NCBI GenBank assembly: GCA_020635255.1
Contig: JACKAC010000002.1
Location: 62,001 to 126,000, forward strand
Reading direction: 5' to 3'
DNA from: Ignavibacteriales bacterium
GTDB lineage: Bacteria; Bacteroidota; Ignavibacteria; Tepidaquicellales; Tepidaquicellaceae
Length of the DNA stretch: 64,000 nt
The translations under genes were made by a program, and so were the position numbers. Below are positions 1 to 8,862 of this stretch, piece by piece. The notes below the pieces were generated by a model. The model had not been told where the DNA came from and did not search any database. It saw only the letters and a program-made list of their open reading frames with translations. The stretch's first letter is position 1, and the number at the start of each line of letters is the position of its first letter.

Positions 1-1014
1 TTCAAGTATAGTTATTTTTTAAAATTCAACCAGTTTGACAAAGCAATTCCATTGATGGGAAAAACCGCTGAATATAACACATTATTTTTCCTTGTTATGT
101 TCATCAAAAGCCTTAACTATGGAACAAAGGTTGATAGGATGTTTAAATTTTCTATGGATAATCCGCTGGTTGAGGAGGTCCGGGATGTTCTCGACCTGGA
201 AAAGATTATTTCGGGTCTGCGCAAGAGGAAATATCCGTACCTCTGGTTGCTGGAGTTATATTATTATACCCTTCGTTTTTATTCGGATTACCAAGATGTG
301 GATGCATTTTATAAGGCAAGGAAGGTATTTAACGAACACAAAGAGAAATACTCGCGTTTTGAGAAGCATTTTATTTTAGAAGATTTTTATGCTTTCTGTA
401 CAACACGAGATCGTCATGGTGATACCTCGTTTCGACGGGAGAAGTTTGAAATATGCAAGCAGATCAAGGATGAAAATGCATTGACACCTGACGACAATAT
501 GACTTATGAAATTATAAGATTCAGAAATACTGTTAATGCTGCTCTTAAAGTGAAAGAGTTTAACTGGCTTGAAACGTTTATTGAGGATTGTATTCCTAAG
601 CTTCTGCCTCAACATAGGGCAAGCATGAAAAGCTTTTCACTGGGGCGCCTGGAATTTGAAAGGGGTAATTTTGAAAAAGCTCTCGAACATACTTCAAAAA
701 TACAATTCGATATGTTTACTTATAAGATCGATGTTAAAAATCTCCTTCTTTTGACGTATTACGAGCTGGAATTATTTGACCAGGCAGAATACCTTATAGA
801 TACTTACAAGCACTATGTCAAACACACTAAAGATTATTCTCAAAGTTTTCTGCGTCAATATAAAAACTTCATCGATATTTATAATTCTCTATTAAAGATC
901 CGTTCCGCCGTAAAGACAAAAAACGCCGACCTCCTTCTAAAAAAAGCTGAGGAAATCGACGTCCTGCCATTCCGCGCATGGTTTATTAAAAAGATCAAAG
1001 AACTGCAGAAATAA
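1..1014 (+). CDS. Helical-repeat protein of the LLKTFS family, 5' end outside window
   Basis: The reading frame is open from base 1, so the start lies upstream; the visible part is 337 residues plus stop. It aligns almost residue for residue with the C-terminal two thirds of the protein at 16145-17605 (both have KRKYPYLWLLELYYY and then a RFYS segment, and both end in a WF..KIKELQK tail). The complete gene should therefore encode about 480 residues. The sequence is a series of amphipathic helices resembling TPR-type repeats, with no signal peptide or catalytic motif visible. The function is unknown. It is the only plus-strand copy of this paralogous family in the window; its relatives lie between 6 and 19 kb on the minus strand. 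Confidence 0.85.
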   Translation, partial: FKYSYFLKFNQFDKAIPLMGKTAEYNTLFFLVMFIKSLNYGTKVDRMFKFSMDNPLVEEVRDVLDLEKIISGLRKRKYPYLWLLELYYYTLRFYSDYQDVDAFYKARKVFNEHKEKYSRFEKHFILEDFYAFCTTRDRHGDTSFRREKFEICKQIKDENALTPDDNMTYEIIRFRNTVNAALKVKEFNWLETFIEDCIPKLLPQHRASMKSFSLGRLEFERGNFEKALEHTSKIQFDMFTYKIDVKNLLLLTYYELELFDQAEYLIDTYKHYVKHTKDYSQSFLRQYKNFIDIYNSLLKIRSAVKTKNADLLLKKAEEIDVLPFRAWFIKKIKELQK

Positions 1015-1030
1015 CCTGACTGCCCTTCAA

Positions 1031-1777
1031 TTAAACTATCTTTACGTTTTTATCTTTCATACTCGTATATACAATTATTAACGAAAGCAATACTGCTGTT
1101 ACTATTGCCGCCGCTCCGGTTCCAAGTTCGAGACCGCCCTTTGATAAAGGCTTTGTAAGAAGGTCTCCGAACGTTGCTCCGAACGGACGGGTGAAAATAA
1201 ATGCGATCCAGAATAATAGTATCTCATTTATCTTTGTATAATAATGTAGAAGTACCACAATAATTATTATCGCTGCTGTTACACTTGCTCCTGCTAAATA
1301 GCTGAGTTCCATGTTATCTGTTAAATAGTCTCCGAATGCTGTTCCCAGGCTGTTCGAGATCAATATTGCTATCCAGTAGTATAGTTCGATTCTTCTTTCG
1401 GTGATTGGATATACTCTTATACCCTTTTCACGAAAGTGCCATAGGTATAAGACAAGCATCAATAATGAAAAGAGTATGAGCGATCCCCAGGCGTAACCTA
1501 ATCCCAGTGTCCTGTCCATAAAATCGGAAACCTCTGTACCCGCTGTCGTCGAACCTACTATAACGAGCCAGTAAAGAGCCGTGTACAATCTATTAACTGA
1601 TAACTGTATCGAGACCACCAACACAAACAAACCCATCGTTATAGCTAAACTCACACTGTATCCTATGTCGGAAGTCATCGATAGATGATCTCCGGCGATT
1701 TCCCCCAGTGTCGTTGCGAATACTTTCATTATCCAGAAGTATACCGTTATCTTCGCAACTTTATTCAATCTGTCCAT
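1031..1777 (-). CDS. DUF347/COG4705-type multi-pass membrane protein
   Basis: This 248-residue, very hydrophobic protein is built from about four copies of a two-helix unit. Each unit carries a small-residue and Asp motif of the type GTxxGDxL (for example GEIAGDHLSMT, GTEVSDFMDR, GTAFGDYLTD, GATFGDLLTK). This repeat is characteristic of the DUF347 family of bacterial inner-membrane proteins, whose function is not firmly known; some members have been linked to metal or stress responses. It converges on the upstream gene with only a 16-base gap. It lies downstream of the PepSY-like gene on the same strand and could share its transcript. The family call is confident; the function is not. Confidence 0.75.
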   Translation of the reverse strand: MDRLNKVAKITVYFWIMKVFATTLGEIAGDHLSMTSDIGYSVSLAITMGLFVLVVSIQLSVNRLYTALYWLVIVGSTTAGTEVSDFMDRTLGLGYAWGSLILFSLLMLVLYLWHFREKGIRVYPITERRIELYYWIAILISNSLGTAFGDYLTDNMELSYLAGASVTAAIIIIVVLLHYYTKINEILLFWIAFIFTRPFGATFGDLLTKPLSKGGLELGTGAAAIVTAVLLSLIIVYTSMKDKNVKIV

Positions 1778-1825
1778 TGTCTTGTAATAAGTAATTTTTC
1801 AAAAAAGGGGAGTGACGGGAATTTA

Positions 1826-2287
1826 TTAATCCCCGTCGTCTTCATCTTCATCATCATCATCCTTATCGCCTTTGCCCCTTAGCGGGTTGCCGTTGCTGTC
1901 GAATAGAACGTCCTTATGTTTTTTACCATCGAATACCTCTGCCTCATAGGTTGTATTTCCGTTGTTATCCACGATCTTAGCCGCTTCGGTGATCTTCATG
2001 TCTTTATAATTTGACGCTATATAGTCCTGAACCTTTTGCGGAAGCCCGCTAACGTCCATCTTAGTCTCGGTTGCAAGCAGTGTTGCGTTATCATCGAATA
2101 GCAGGGACATTGTAACACCATTGTCCGTTAATTCGGCTTCATATTTACCCGGTCCATCGACGTCCCACTTGATGCTCGTATTTGGGTACATTGACTTTGC
2201 CTTTTCTTTTACGTTAGACGGAACATCCTGTGCCGACAGCGTTAAAGGAAACAAAACGATTGCGAGAATTAAAAGTTTGATCTTCAT
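1826..2287 (-). CDS. Secreted PepSY-like protein with acidic tail
   Basis: This 153-residue protein has a clear N-terminal signal peptide (hydrophobic core ILAIVLFPLTLSA, cleavage probably after SAQ). Two PepSY-like (BLIP-like) units follow, each with a VPxxVKxxAKxxYP or LPxxVQDYIxxNY helix and then a beta-strand segment of the YEAEL/YEAEV type. The C-terminus is a run of Asp/Glu after a glycine-rich link, unusual in this family and possibly calcium-binding. Such proteins are often encoded beside two-component systems in Bacteroidetes, as here (2356-4280), and are assumed to act in the periplasm. The exact role is unknown. The gene starts 69 bases after the histidine kinase stop on the same strand. 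Confidence 0.75.
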   Translation of the reverse strand: MKIKLLILAIVLFPLTLSAQDVPSNVKEKAKSMYPNTSIKWDVDGPGKYEAELTDNGVTMSLLFDDNATLLATETKMDVSGLPQKVQDYIASNYKDMKITEAAKIVDNNGNTTYEAEVFDGKKHKDVLFDSNGNPLRGKGDKDDDDEDEDDGD

Positions 2288-2355
2288 TATAATATCCTCT
2301 TTGATTAATTAAATACCTGTATAAAATTAACCGGAGAATCTGAAGGAAATTTGTG

Positions 2356-3606
2356 CTATTGCGAAATGAAATTTATTCTTATGGTATGAAAAGGGTCGGA
2401 ATAGATATAACTAATGCTAAAGTTATAGAAATTACATATTTGCTTGACGATCGATAGTCCCAATCCGACACTGTCTGAAGCCTTGTCATCTTTCCCGAAA
2501 CGGTTGAAAAAATTGCCGGTATCTGTAGCGGGTTGATTTCCTGTATTCTTTATGACCAGGTGATTATTGCTCGTTTCTATTTCTATTTGTCCGCCTTCAT
2601 AATTGTGTTTGCATGAATTTGAGATAAGGTTACCGATCAATATATCGGCAAGCGCTCTGTTCATGTTTATTATTAATGGGTCGTTTTCATTTTTATTAAC
2701 GGATAAACTCTTTTTCTTAATAATGTCTTCTGAAAATTCCAGGTGCTTCTCTATCAGCTCGTTTAGGTTGACACTTTCTGTTTCGAACATTTCCTTGTTC
2801 TCGAGCTTCATCAATAAAATAAGCGACCGGTTTATCTTTGAAAGCCGGTTTATCTGGTTCTCTATAGAATTAATTAATCCGGCTGTTTCCGGATCTAATT
2901 CTTCATTCTGGATCAAAAGCTCGAGTTTTGACTTTATTACGGCGATGGGAGTTTGAAGCTCATGCGAAAGATTTTCCGATGATTCAATTATCAGCTTGTA
3001 TTCGGAAACAGCTCTGGAAATGAGCTCCTCTAATGTTTCATTAAGATCCTTAAATTCCTTAACAGTTGTCCGTTCGAGTTGAAATCCTTTTTCCTCTTTT
3101 AATGAAAAGGATTTTAGTTTCTCTAGATTTCTGTAAAAAGGTCTTAGTTCCTGTTTCGCCGTGCTCCTGTTAACGAAGTAAAGCGATATGAGAAGAAGCG
3201 GGGTAAGGATTAAGAAAACTGTCAAAAGTGAATCGAAGAGATCGTCCTGTTCCAGGGATGAAGTTCTGACAGTTATTTTGTAGTATGACCCGTTTATGTT
3301 TCTATAGCTTATTAATTCCCTGTACTGTTCCGCTTCATTATCTTCATCCGGTAATAAAGTGTCCTTATATGTATGGTAATCTTCACCCGGTTTATCCATT
3401 TTATTTATTTCTATGAACGGCTCGAAGACGACGCTCTTCTCATTCTTAATGTTCTGCACTACGGCTTCACTCGTGGTGGCAAGCTCCTCGTCTATTTCAG
3501 ATTCGATAGCTCCCTTTATGACATAAAGCGTCACAAAACCAAATAAGATAAATAGTAACAGTGTTACGAAGAAAAACTTTATGCTTATTTTATTTATAAG
3601 TTTCAT
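2356..3606 (-). CDS. Sensor histidine kinase of the OmpR-partner type
   Basis: The protein has 416 residues. Transmembrane helices at about 10-30 and 127-146 enclose a periplasmic sensor loop of roughly 95 residues. The dimerisation/phosphoacceptor helix carries SHELQTPIAV with His215. The ATPase domain shows the N-box (NLISNS around 326-331), a G1 box in the NTG form instead of the usual DxG, and a G2 box GLGLSIV at 381-387. NTG variants occur in Bacteroidetes kinases and need not mean loss of activity. The gene overlaps the response regulator stop by 4 bases (ATGA), so the pair is translationally coupled. The signal sensed cannot be read from sequence. Confidence 0.92.
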   Translation of the reverse strand: MKLINKISIKFFFVTLLLFILFGFVTLYVIKGAIESEIDEELATTSEAVVQNIKNEKSVVFEPFIEINKMDKPGEDYHTYKDTLLPDEDNEAEQYRELISYRNINGSYYKITVRTSSLEQDDLFDSLLTVFLILTPLLLISLYFVNRSTAKQELRPFYRNLEKLKSFSLKEEKGFQLERTTVKEFKDLNETLEELISRAVSEYKLIIESSENLSHELQTPIAVIKSKLELLIQNEELDPETAGLINSIENQINRLSKINRSLILLMKLENKEMFETESVNLNELIEKHLEFSEDIIKKKSLSVNKNENDPLIINMNRALADILIGNLISNSCKHNYEGGQIEIETSNNHLVIKNTGNQPATDTGNFFNRFGKDDKASDSVGLGLSIVKQICNFYNFSISYIYSDPFHTIRINFISQ

Positions 3607-4280
3607 TCTTCGGAGAGTTTATACCCCGTACCGTAAATTGATTTTATGTAGTCCTTGCAACCTGCGTCCGAAAGCTTTTTCCTGAGATTTTTGAGATGTG
3701 TATATACAAAATCGAAATTATCGTAAGACTCGGCAAAGTCTCCCCAGATGTGTTCCGCAATTGATTCCTTTGTGAGCACACGGTTTGTATTTGAGATCAG
3801 ATACAACAATATATCGAACTCCTTTTTCGTAAGGCTTACCTCCGAATCCCTCACAAAAACCTTTTTCTCATCCGGCAGTATTTTTATTTCATTAAAAGAT
3901 ACCGACTTATTGCCATCGAATACCCGCCTTCTTATTACCGATTTCACTCTTGAATTAAGTTCCGACATGTAAAATGGCTTTGTAATGTAATCATCCGCTC
4001 CCAGGTCCAGCCCGGTGATCTTATCGTTTAATGAATTTTTGGCAGAGATTACTATTATCCCGCATTTTGACTGCTCCCTTTTCAACATGTCTATAAGGTC
4101 TAATCCGCTTCCGTCCGGAAGCATAATATCCACTAATGCACAGTCATATTCGTACATACATACCTTTTCGGATGCATCTTTATAATTATTAGATGCCTCG
4201 CAAATATTGCCTTCCTCGCTCAGATACCTCTCGATGGAATCCAGAAGTTCGGGCTCATCTTCTACTATTAATATCTTCAT
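3603..4280 (-). CDS. OmpR/PhoB-family response regulator
   Basis: This 225-residue protein has an N-terminal receiver domain with acidic pocket E7/D8, phosphoacceptor D51 (ALVDIMLPDGSG), switch residue S79 and K101 in the YITKPF motif. A C-terminal winged-helix DNA-binding domain follows (SLTKKEFDILLYL, then ESIAEHIWG and a FVYTHLKNLRKKL recognition helix). It is the first gene of the pair and is coupled to the kinase. It probably regulates nearby envelope genes, and the PepSY-like protein directly downstream is the obvious candidate target. That link is inferred from position only. Confidence 0.93.
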   Translation of the reverse strand: MKILIVEDEPELLDSIERYLSEEGNICEASNNYKDASEKVCMYEYDCALVDIMLPDGSGLDLIDMLKREQSKCGIIVISAKNSLNDKITGLDLGADDYITKPFYMSELNSRVKSVIRRRVFDGNKSVSFNEIKILPDEKKVFVRDSEVSLTKKEFDILLYLISNTNRVLTKESIAEHIWGDFAESYDNFDFVYTHLKNLRKKLSDAGCKDYIKSIYGTGYKLSEE

Positions 4281-4389
4281 AATTATAATTTAACACAAAC
4301 AATCTAAAGAAATTCTGTACTTGTTATCATATTGAGTTTGCCCTTTGTTAGCTGAACTAGGTCGATTATCAAGTTGTTTTCTCCATCTA

Positions 4390-5757
4390 TTATTTAAACA
4401 AGCTATCTAAATAGGAATCTATAGATTCAATTTTCTTTTTAGTTGGTTCAAGTTTAGAAGCTCCGAATAGTGCTTTTGAAAACATATCATCCAGATATTT
4501 TTCCCACTCTTTATAAAAATTTTTTCCAAAAGAGAGTTTTCTTAACTTATTGATATGCTTTGGAAACGAAACAATTAGTTTGGAGGCAATGATAAAGCTT
4601 GGGAGAAGATATTTTTCAAAAGGGCTTTCTAGTCTGTCTGAAATATTATTATAAAAATTAACTTCCTTACCACTATGAACAAAGTTATTCCTCTGCAAAT
4701 ACATGTGACTTAACACTAAAGAGAAACGCGACATTTTTGATTTTTTGATTGATACAAGTTTGGGAGCCAGTGTTGCAATTCTTAGTCTTTTTTCATTTTT
4801 ATTTAGGGCTAATAGGTTTTCTAAAGATGTCATTAATAGGAGTAAACATAAGGAATGTTCGTTCAACATTTTTTGGTCATATGCTTTGTTAAGGATTATT
4901 AGAGAATTTAAAAATAATTGCTCGAAGTCATTGTTTACTTCAGAATATTTCTTAATTAGATTTAAGTATTTTCTTTGGTAAATTGGATTTTCCAGCCAGT
5001 CAATATTAAAATAACATTTGGTTGAAAAACTTAATACCTTATGGAATTGCACTTCATTAGTTTTTCCAAATATTGCAACATGACTATTTTTTTTTAAATA
5101 TTTTTGCGTAACAGGTTGAACAAATAAATTGATTTTGTAGTCGTTAATATTATGCTCTAGTATCTCTGAGAAGTAAAGACTTCGTAATAAGTATACGTAA
5201 ACCTTAACAACTTCATCAACCCTAAGTCTCATAAATTCATTGTAGTCGATATATTGGATACACATTAAACTATATTCAAAAAAATCTGGAGATCTCGTTT
5301 TTGAAGTATGATTTGCAAAAAAAAGTACATTCTCATTTGTGCTTTCTGACAAATTCTTAATTGTTTCAAGTTTCTGATCTAATGTGAAATTGCTTGGAAT
5401 AAAGGTAATATTTTTAAAGCTTATTAAACTGTTTAAACTTAATGATGGTAGCGGAACTATAATTAAATGCAATTTGCGAAATTTTGAAAAATTTCTTTTT
5501 AAGTCCCTTATTAGTTTTAGAAGTAAATCGTTTCTATTTTTTTTTATTTTTTCATTTTTATATTTAAGACAATGCTTTGAAATAACATAGTGAGCAATCT
5601 CCCAATTATATATATCTGAAAAGTCTTTAAATTTAATTAGTTCATCGACAAAATTTAAGTAAGGTTTGTCTGTAAACAGAAGACTTATGTCTGTTCTCTT
5701 CGAGTATAATAAACTTTCATAAAGCTTTAATAATTTTTTTGTATACTTTTCTGTCAT
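4390..5757 (-). CDS. AT-rich hypothetical protein with C-terminal HEPN-like domain
   Basis: This 455-residue protein is rich in Lys, Asn, Leu, Phe and Ser. The DNA is visibly richer in A/T than its neighbours. The N-terminal 280 residues match nothing I recognise. From about 290 to 400 there is an all-helical region with a LLMTSLENLLAL helix and then LQRNNFVHSGKE, in which R356-x4-H361 matches the HEPN R-x4-6-H RNase motif. The preceding SLENLL helix resembles the Apea-like HEPN group. HEPN proteins often act as RNA-cleaving toxins or phage-defence effectors. There is no obvious antitoxin partner next to it. Composition and isolation suggest horizontal acquisition. The defence role is an inference. 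Confidence 0.6.
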   Translation of the reverse strand: MTEKYTKKLLKLYESLLYSKRTDISLLFTDKPYLNFVDELIKFKDFSDIYNWEIAHYVISKHCLKYKNEKIKKNRNDLLLKLIRDLKRNFSKFRKLHLIIVPLPSLSLNSLISFKNITFIPSNFTLDQKLETIKNLSESTNENVLFFANHTSKTRSPDFFEYSLMCIQYIDYNEFMRLRVDEVVKVYVYLLRSLYFSEILEHNINDYKINLFVQPVTQKYLKKNSHVAIFGKTNEVQFHKVLSFSTKCYFNIDWLENPIYQRKYLNLIKKYSEVNNDFEQLFLNSLIILNKAYDQKMLNEHSLCLLLLMTSLENLLALNKNEKRLRIATLAPKLVSIKKSKMSRFSLVLSHMYLQRNNFVHSGKEVNFYNNISDRLESPFEKYLLPSFIIASKLIVSFPKHINKLRKLSFGKNFYKEWEKYLDDMFSKALFGASKLEPTKKKIESIDSYLDSLFK

Positions 5758-5836
5758 AGTATAGTTAAAATAGTAATTTTCTTTTGATAAAACCTATAGG
5801 AATGATTATCCTCCCTTTTTATGTCACGATGAGATC

Positions 5837-5932
5837 GGTTAATAAACTGAACATTGACACACTGAAAACTTATAGTTAAGGCTCCCACCACTCCACCAAG
5901 GTATTAGATCGGGACGGGGGTTAATAAACTGA
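5837..5932. repeat. 14-bp direct repeat pair GGTTAATAAACTGA
   Basis: GGTTAATAAACTGA occurs exactly at 5837-5850 and 5919-5932, and both copies are preceded by an AGATCGG stretch. The pair sits in the 288-base gap between the HEPN-like gene and the 6046 gene. The neighbouring bases 5985-6045 read on the minus strand as an ACAAAGACAC/ACAAAG-rich tract. I associate that tract with dispersed intergenic repeats that generate short false ORFs. This looks like remnant repeat DNA at the edge of the AT-rich gene; no transposase or intact terminal repeat is present. Confidence 0.5.
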
Positions 5933-6045
5933 GCGCTCCACCAGTATTCTTCTAGCAGTACCGCTGTTTCAAAATGCTGCCATTCCATTATTGTTGTCTT
6001 TGTGAATCTTTGTGTTCTTAGTGTCTTTGTGGTTAGGATTTTCAT

Positions 6046-7545
6046 TTATAGTTTACTCTCCACCCAGCTCACAAGGAAACTCATCGAGCGCATCTCCGCT
6101 CTGTGCTCGCCCGCGTTCAGCTTTTTCAGTTCATAAATAAACTCCCCGAATATCTCTGACTCCCTCTTCCCCGGCTTCCTTCTCACCAGCCTGTTCATTA
6201 GCCTGAAGAATAGCATCTCGAACTTCGATATCCTCTTCCGCTCTCTTATGTACCTTTGCGTAGATGCCGAAGCATACTCCAGCAGGTCCATGTTCCCCAG
6301 CTCGTAATGCAGTACCAGGTTAAAGATCCGCGCGGTAATATACTCCACCGGACGCGACTCCGCCTCCTTATCGTTCAATATCTCGTTTAGCCTCTCCAGC
6401 GCCTTAGAATACTCCTTCATATTAAAATATCCCACACACACAAAATATCTCATGTTCCTGTCCTCCGTCGCGCGGAGTTCCATTCCCTTCTCCTCTGCCT
6501 TCTCCTTCGCCCGGTCATACAGCTCCACTATCCTTGCGAAGTCCTTTTGCTTATTATAATAAACCATCTCCATCAGGTACGACCTTTCTATTATATACAG
6601 CTGGTAGGATGTATTCTTTAAAACTATCCTTTCATCCATCTGCTCTCTCATCTTATCCAGGTACCATTTATAATCTTCGTACTTCTTCAGATTTATACAC
6701 AGCAGTATAGTATTGCTCATCAATACCAGGTAATCTATGAACCGCTCCGACTTGACCGCCGGCTTATCGTCGAGCAATCTGATCTGCTTTATCTCATAAT
6801 CGAAACTCTTTTCGTCTTCCTGTGTCTCATAGAAATAGTTAGCCTTTATTGCGTAGTATTTCAGCCTGCCCACAGTCGAGAGCGCCTTCTCCTCTCCCTT
6901 TAGGAGCGGGTGCGCGAAAAATTTCTTCAGCTTCCTCTTATACTCTTCGGATTCCCTGTCTTTAACAAACCCCGTCAGCGTTTTAAAATTTCTTTCCAGC
7001 CTGTCGTACTCATTCAGGTTCTCTCTTATTTTAAGCAGTTCCTTCCTCTCGTCGAATATCCGGTTTATGTTTTCCTCACTGAATCTTTTCAGCACGTCCT
7101 CCCTGTATATTAGTTGCATCTCCCATGAAAGTATCTCCATTAGCTCCGGATGCTTCTCATATTCCAGCGCAATCTTTTTTGCCCGCCGGAGCAGTTTCTT
7201 GCACTGCCCGTACAGCCTCTTCTCAAACAATATATTCACCTCTGCGAGCAGGCTCAGTATTTCTTCCTTTTTTGACCGCGGACGGCGAATGGTTTTCAGC
7301 GATTTGAGTATGGCTCTATAAAGGTAGTTTTTTGCCACCGATATCTGCCTCGTAAATTTCTCCCCCTCGAACTTTCTCATCAGCGCCTCCTCGTCGTACA
7401 CCTTCATCGCGTCTATCGCATCGAACAGCCGTATGTAGTTATTGCCGTCGCCCATCACATGCACCCCCCCATGCCGCTTAAAATGGATCTTCTCCTCCTT
7501 TGTCAGCGATTTCACCAGCAAAAATATGTCATCTGATTGTACCAT
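6046..7545 (-). CDS. TPR-like helical protein, distant LLKTFS-family relative
   Basis: This 499-residue soluble protein is rich in charged helices (KKLLRRAKKIALEYEKHP, YFNMKEYSKALERLNEIL) whose spacing looks like tetratricopeptide-type repeats. The N-terminus (VKSLTKEEKIHFKRH followed by IRLFDAIDAMKVYDEEAL) parallels the LLKTFSxxE...F pattern and the following LFDxI helix of the other members at 8.9-19 kb, but is clearly more divergent. It has no signal peptide and is probably cytoplasmic. It lies divergently from an exported T9SS propeller gene at 7741, the layout repeated along this region. The function is unknown; protein scaffolding is the only reasonable guess. Confidence 0.8.
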   Translation of the reverse strand: MVQSDDIFLLVKSLTKEEKIHFKRHGGVHVMGDGNNYIRLFDAIDAMKVYDEEALMRKFEGEKFTRQISVAKNYLYRAILKSLKTIRRPRSKKEEILSLLAEVNILFEKRLYGQCKKLLRRAKKIALEYEKHPELMEILSWEMQLIYREDVLKRFSEENINRIFDERKELLKIRENLNEYDRLERNFKTLTGFVKDRESEEYKRKLKKFFAHPLLKGEEKALSTVGRLKYYAIKANYFYETQEDEKSFDYEIKQIRLLDDKPAVKSERFIDYLVLMSNTILLCINLKKYEDYKWYLDKMREQMDERIVLKNTSYQLYIIERSYLMEMVYYNKQKDFARIVELYDRAKEKAEEKGMELRATEDRNMRYFVCVGYFNMKEYSKALERLNEILNDKEAESRPVEYITARIFNLVLHYELGNMDLLEYASASTQRYIRERKRISKFEMLFFRLMNRLVRRKPGKRESEIFGEFIYELKKLNAGEHRAEMRSMSFLVSWVESKL

Positions 7546-7740
7546 ACATTACTAATTTAGTAATTTCTAAACCACCAAAATTTACCAGAATTTAGCCTAA
7601 ATCTTCCCTAAAGATACAATTAAAATATTAAAAATAGTGTGAATTTTCTTTGGTTTATGAGGGAGAGATGGGTAGTTTTGATTAAAGATTTCTGAAAGAT
7701 GAAAACAAATTTTAAATCAAATATCAAAAGGAGAAGTAAA

Positions 7741-8838
7741 ATGAAAGCTCTATTATTTATTTTAGTTAGTATGTTTTTTGTGGTGGAAGTATACGGGCAG
7801 TACAATGCTCCGGAGAGCGTAGTATATGATGCGCCGAGGCAAAGGTATTTAGTATCGAATGTGGGGGGTGCAGACATAAAAGCGATCAGCTCACAGGGCG
7901 TGGTAAGTCCATTTGTGACGGCGCCGGGATTCGCGGTGTACAGGGGAATGGTGATAGCGGGGGATAATCTATATGTGACGAATTTTGACAGGATGATGGG
8001 ATACAGGCTGAGTGACGGGCAGGAAATTTTTAATGTGCAGGTGCCGATGGCAGGAAACATCACGTCTATGAACGACGTGGAAACCGACGGTAACGGGTTT
8101 ATCTATGCATCCGATATGAACAACAACCGCATAATAAAATTCAACATAGCTACGGGAGCATTCTGGACATTCGCATCGGGAATAGATACTCCTAACGGAT
8201 TATTGTATGACGCGCCCAGGAATAGGATGTTGGTTTGCACATACATAACATCAAATTCAGCGATATACGGAATCAATATGAGCGACTCATCTATTTCGAC
8301 ATTAGCAATCACACCGTTCCAACAGTTAGACGGGCTGACAAGGGACGATAATTATAACATATTCGTGTCGAGCTGGGGAACAGGTAGTGTGTATTATTAT
8401 GACATCACTTTTTCTGCGCCTCCGATGCAGGTAGCAACGGGTATAAACGGACCGGCAGATATTTTTTACAACAGGATGACGGACACGCTTGTGATCCCGT
8501 CTTTCAACGGTAACTCGGTAAGCTTTATGCACTTTACAATAACAGGAATTCAGAATACAGGTAACAACATTGCAGACGAATATAAGCTCGAGCAGAACTA
8601 CCCAAATCCGTTCAACCCGACAACAAATTTAAAATTTAAAATTAAAAATGAAAACTTTGTAAAGCTGAGCGTATTTGACGCATCAGGAAAAGAGGTGGCA
8701 GTGCTGGTAAATAGTAAACTAAACGCAGGTGAGTATGAGTACACATTCGACGGAGCAAAGCTATCGAGCGGGGTGTATTTTTACACGCTACAGACGGATG
8801 GATTTATCGAGACAAAGAAGATGATGCTAGTGAAGTAA
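7741..8838 (+). CDS. T9SS-exported SMP-30/NHL-like beta-propeller protein
   Basis: The start was set at 7741 because a good ribosome-binding site (AAAAGGAG, 7726-7733) lies 7 bases upstream and a signal peptide begins there (MKALLFILVSMFFVVEVYGQ). The in-frame upstream codons from 7699 would put a charged extension before it. The mature part (about 260 residues) repeats a strand pattern of the form PESVVYDAPRQRYLVSN, DVETDGNGFIYASDMNNNRII and PNGLLYDAPRNRMLVC, typical of six-bladed gluconolactonase/NHL propellers. The last 80 residues are a T9SS sorting domain (NYPNPFNPTT ... KKMMLVK), so the protein should cross the outer membrane and be attached or released. Its substrate is unknown. A terminator follows at 8865. 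Confidence 0.88.
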   Translation: MKALLFILVSMFFVVEVYGQYNAPESVVYDAPRQRYLVSNVGGADIKAISSQGVVSPFVTAPGFAVYRGMVIAGDNLYVTNFDRMMGYRLSDGQEIFNVQVPMAGNITSMNDVETDGNGFIYASDMNNNRIIKFNIATGAFWTFASGIDTPNGLLYDAPRNRMLVCTYITSNSAIYGINMSDSSISTLAITPFQQLDGLTRDDNYNIFVSSWGTGSVYYYDITFSAPPMQVATGINGPADIFYNRMTDTLVIPSFNGNSVSFMHFTITGIQNTGNNIADEYKLEQNYPNPFNPTTNLKFKIKNENFVKLSVFDASGKEVAVLVNSKLNAGEYEYTFDGAKLSSGVYFYTLQTDGFIETKKMMLVK

Positions 8839-8862
8839 GGAAAAATACTTGGCGACACTTTT

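Noticed and set aside
5839..6045. 68-codon frame on the minus strand starting right after the 6046 stop
   Set aside because: It begins with an ACAAAG-type repetitive tract and includes one copy of the 14-bp direct repeat. The product has no protein-like pattern and looks like a false frame in repeat DNA.
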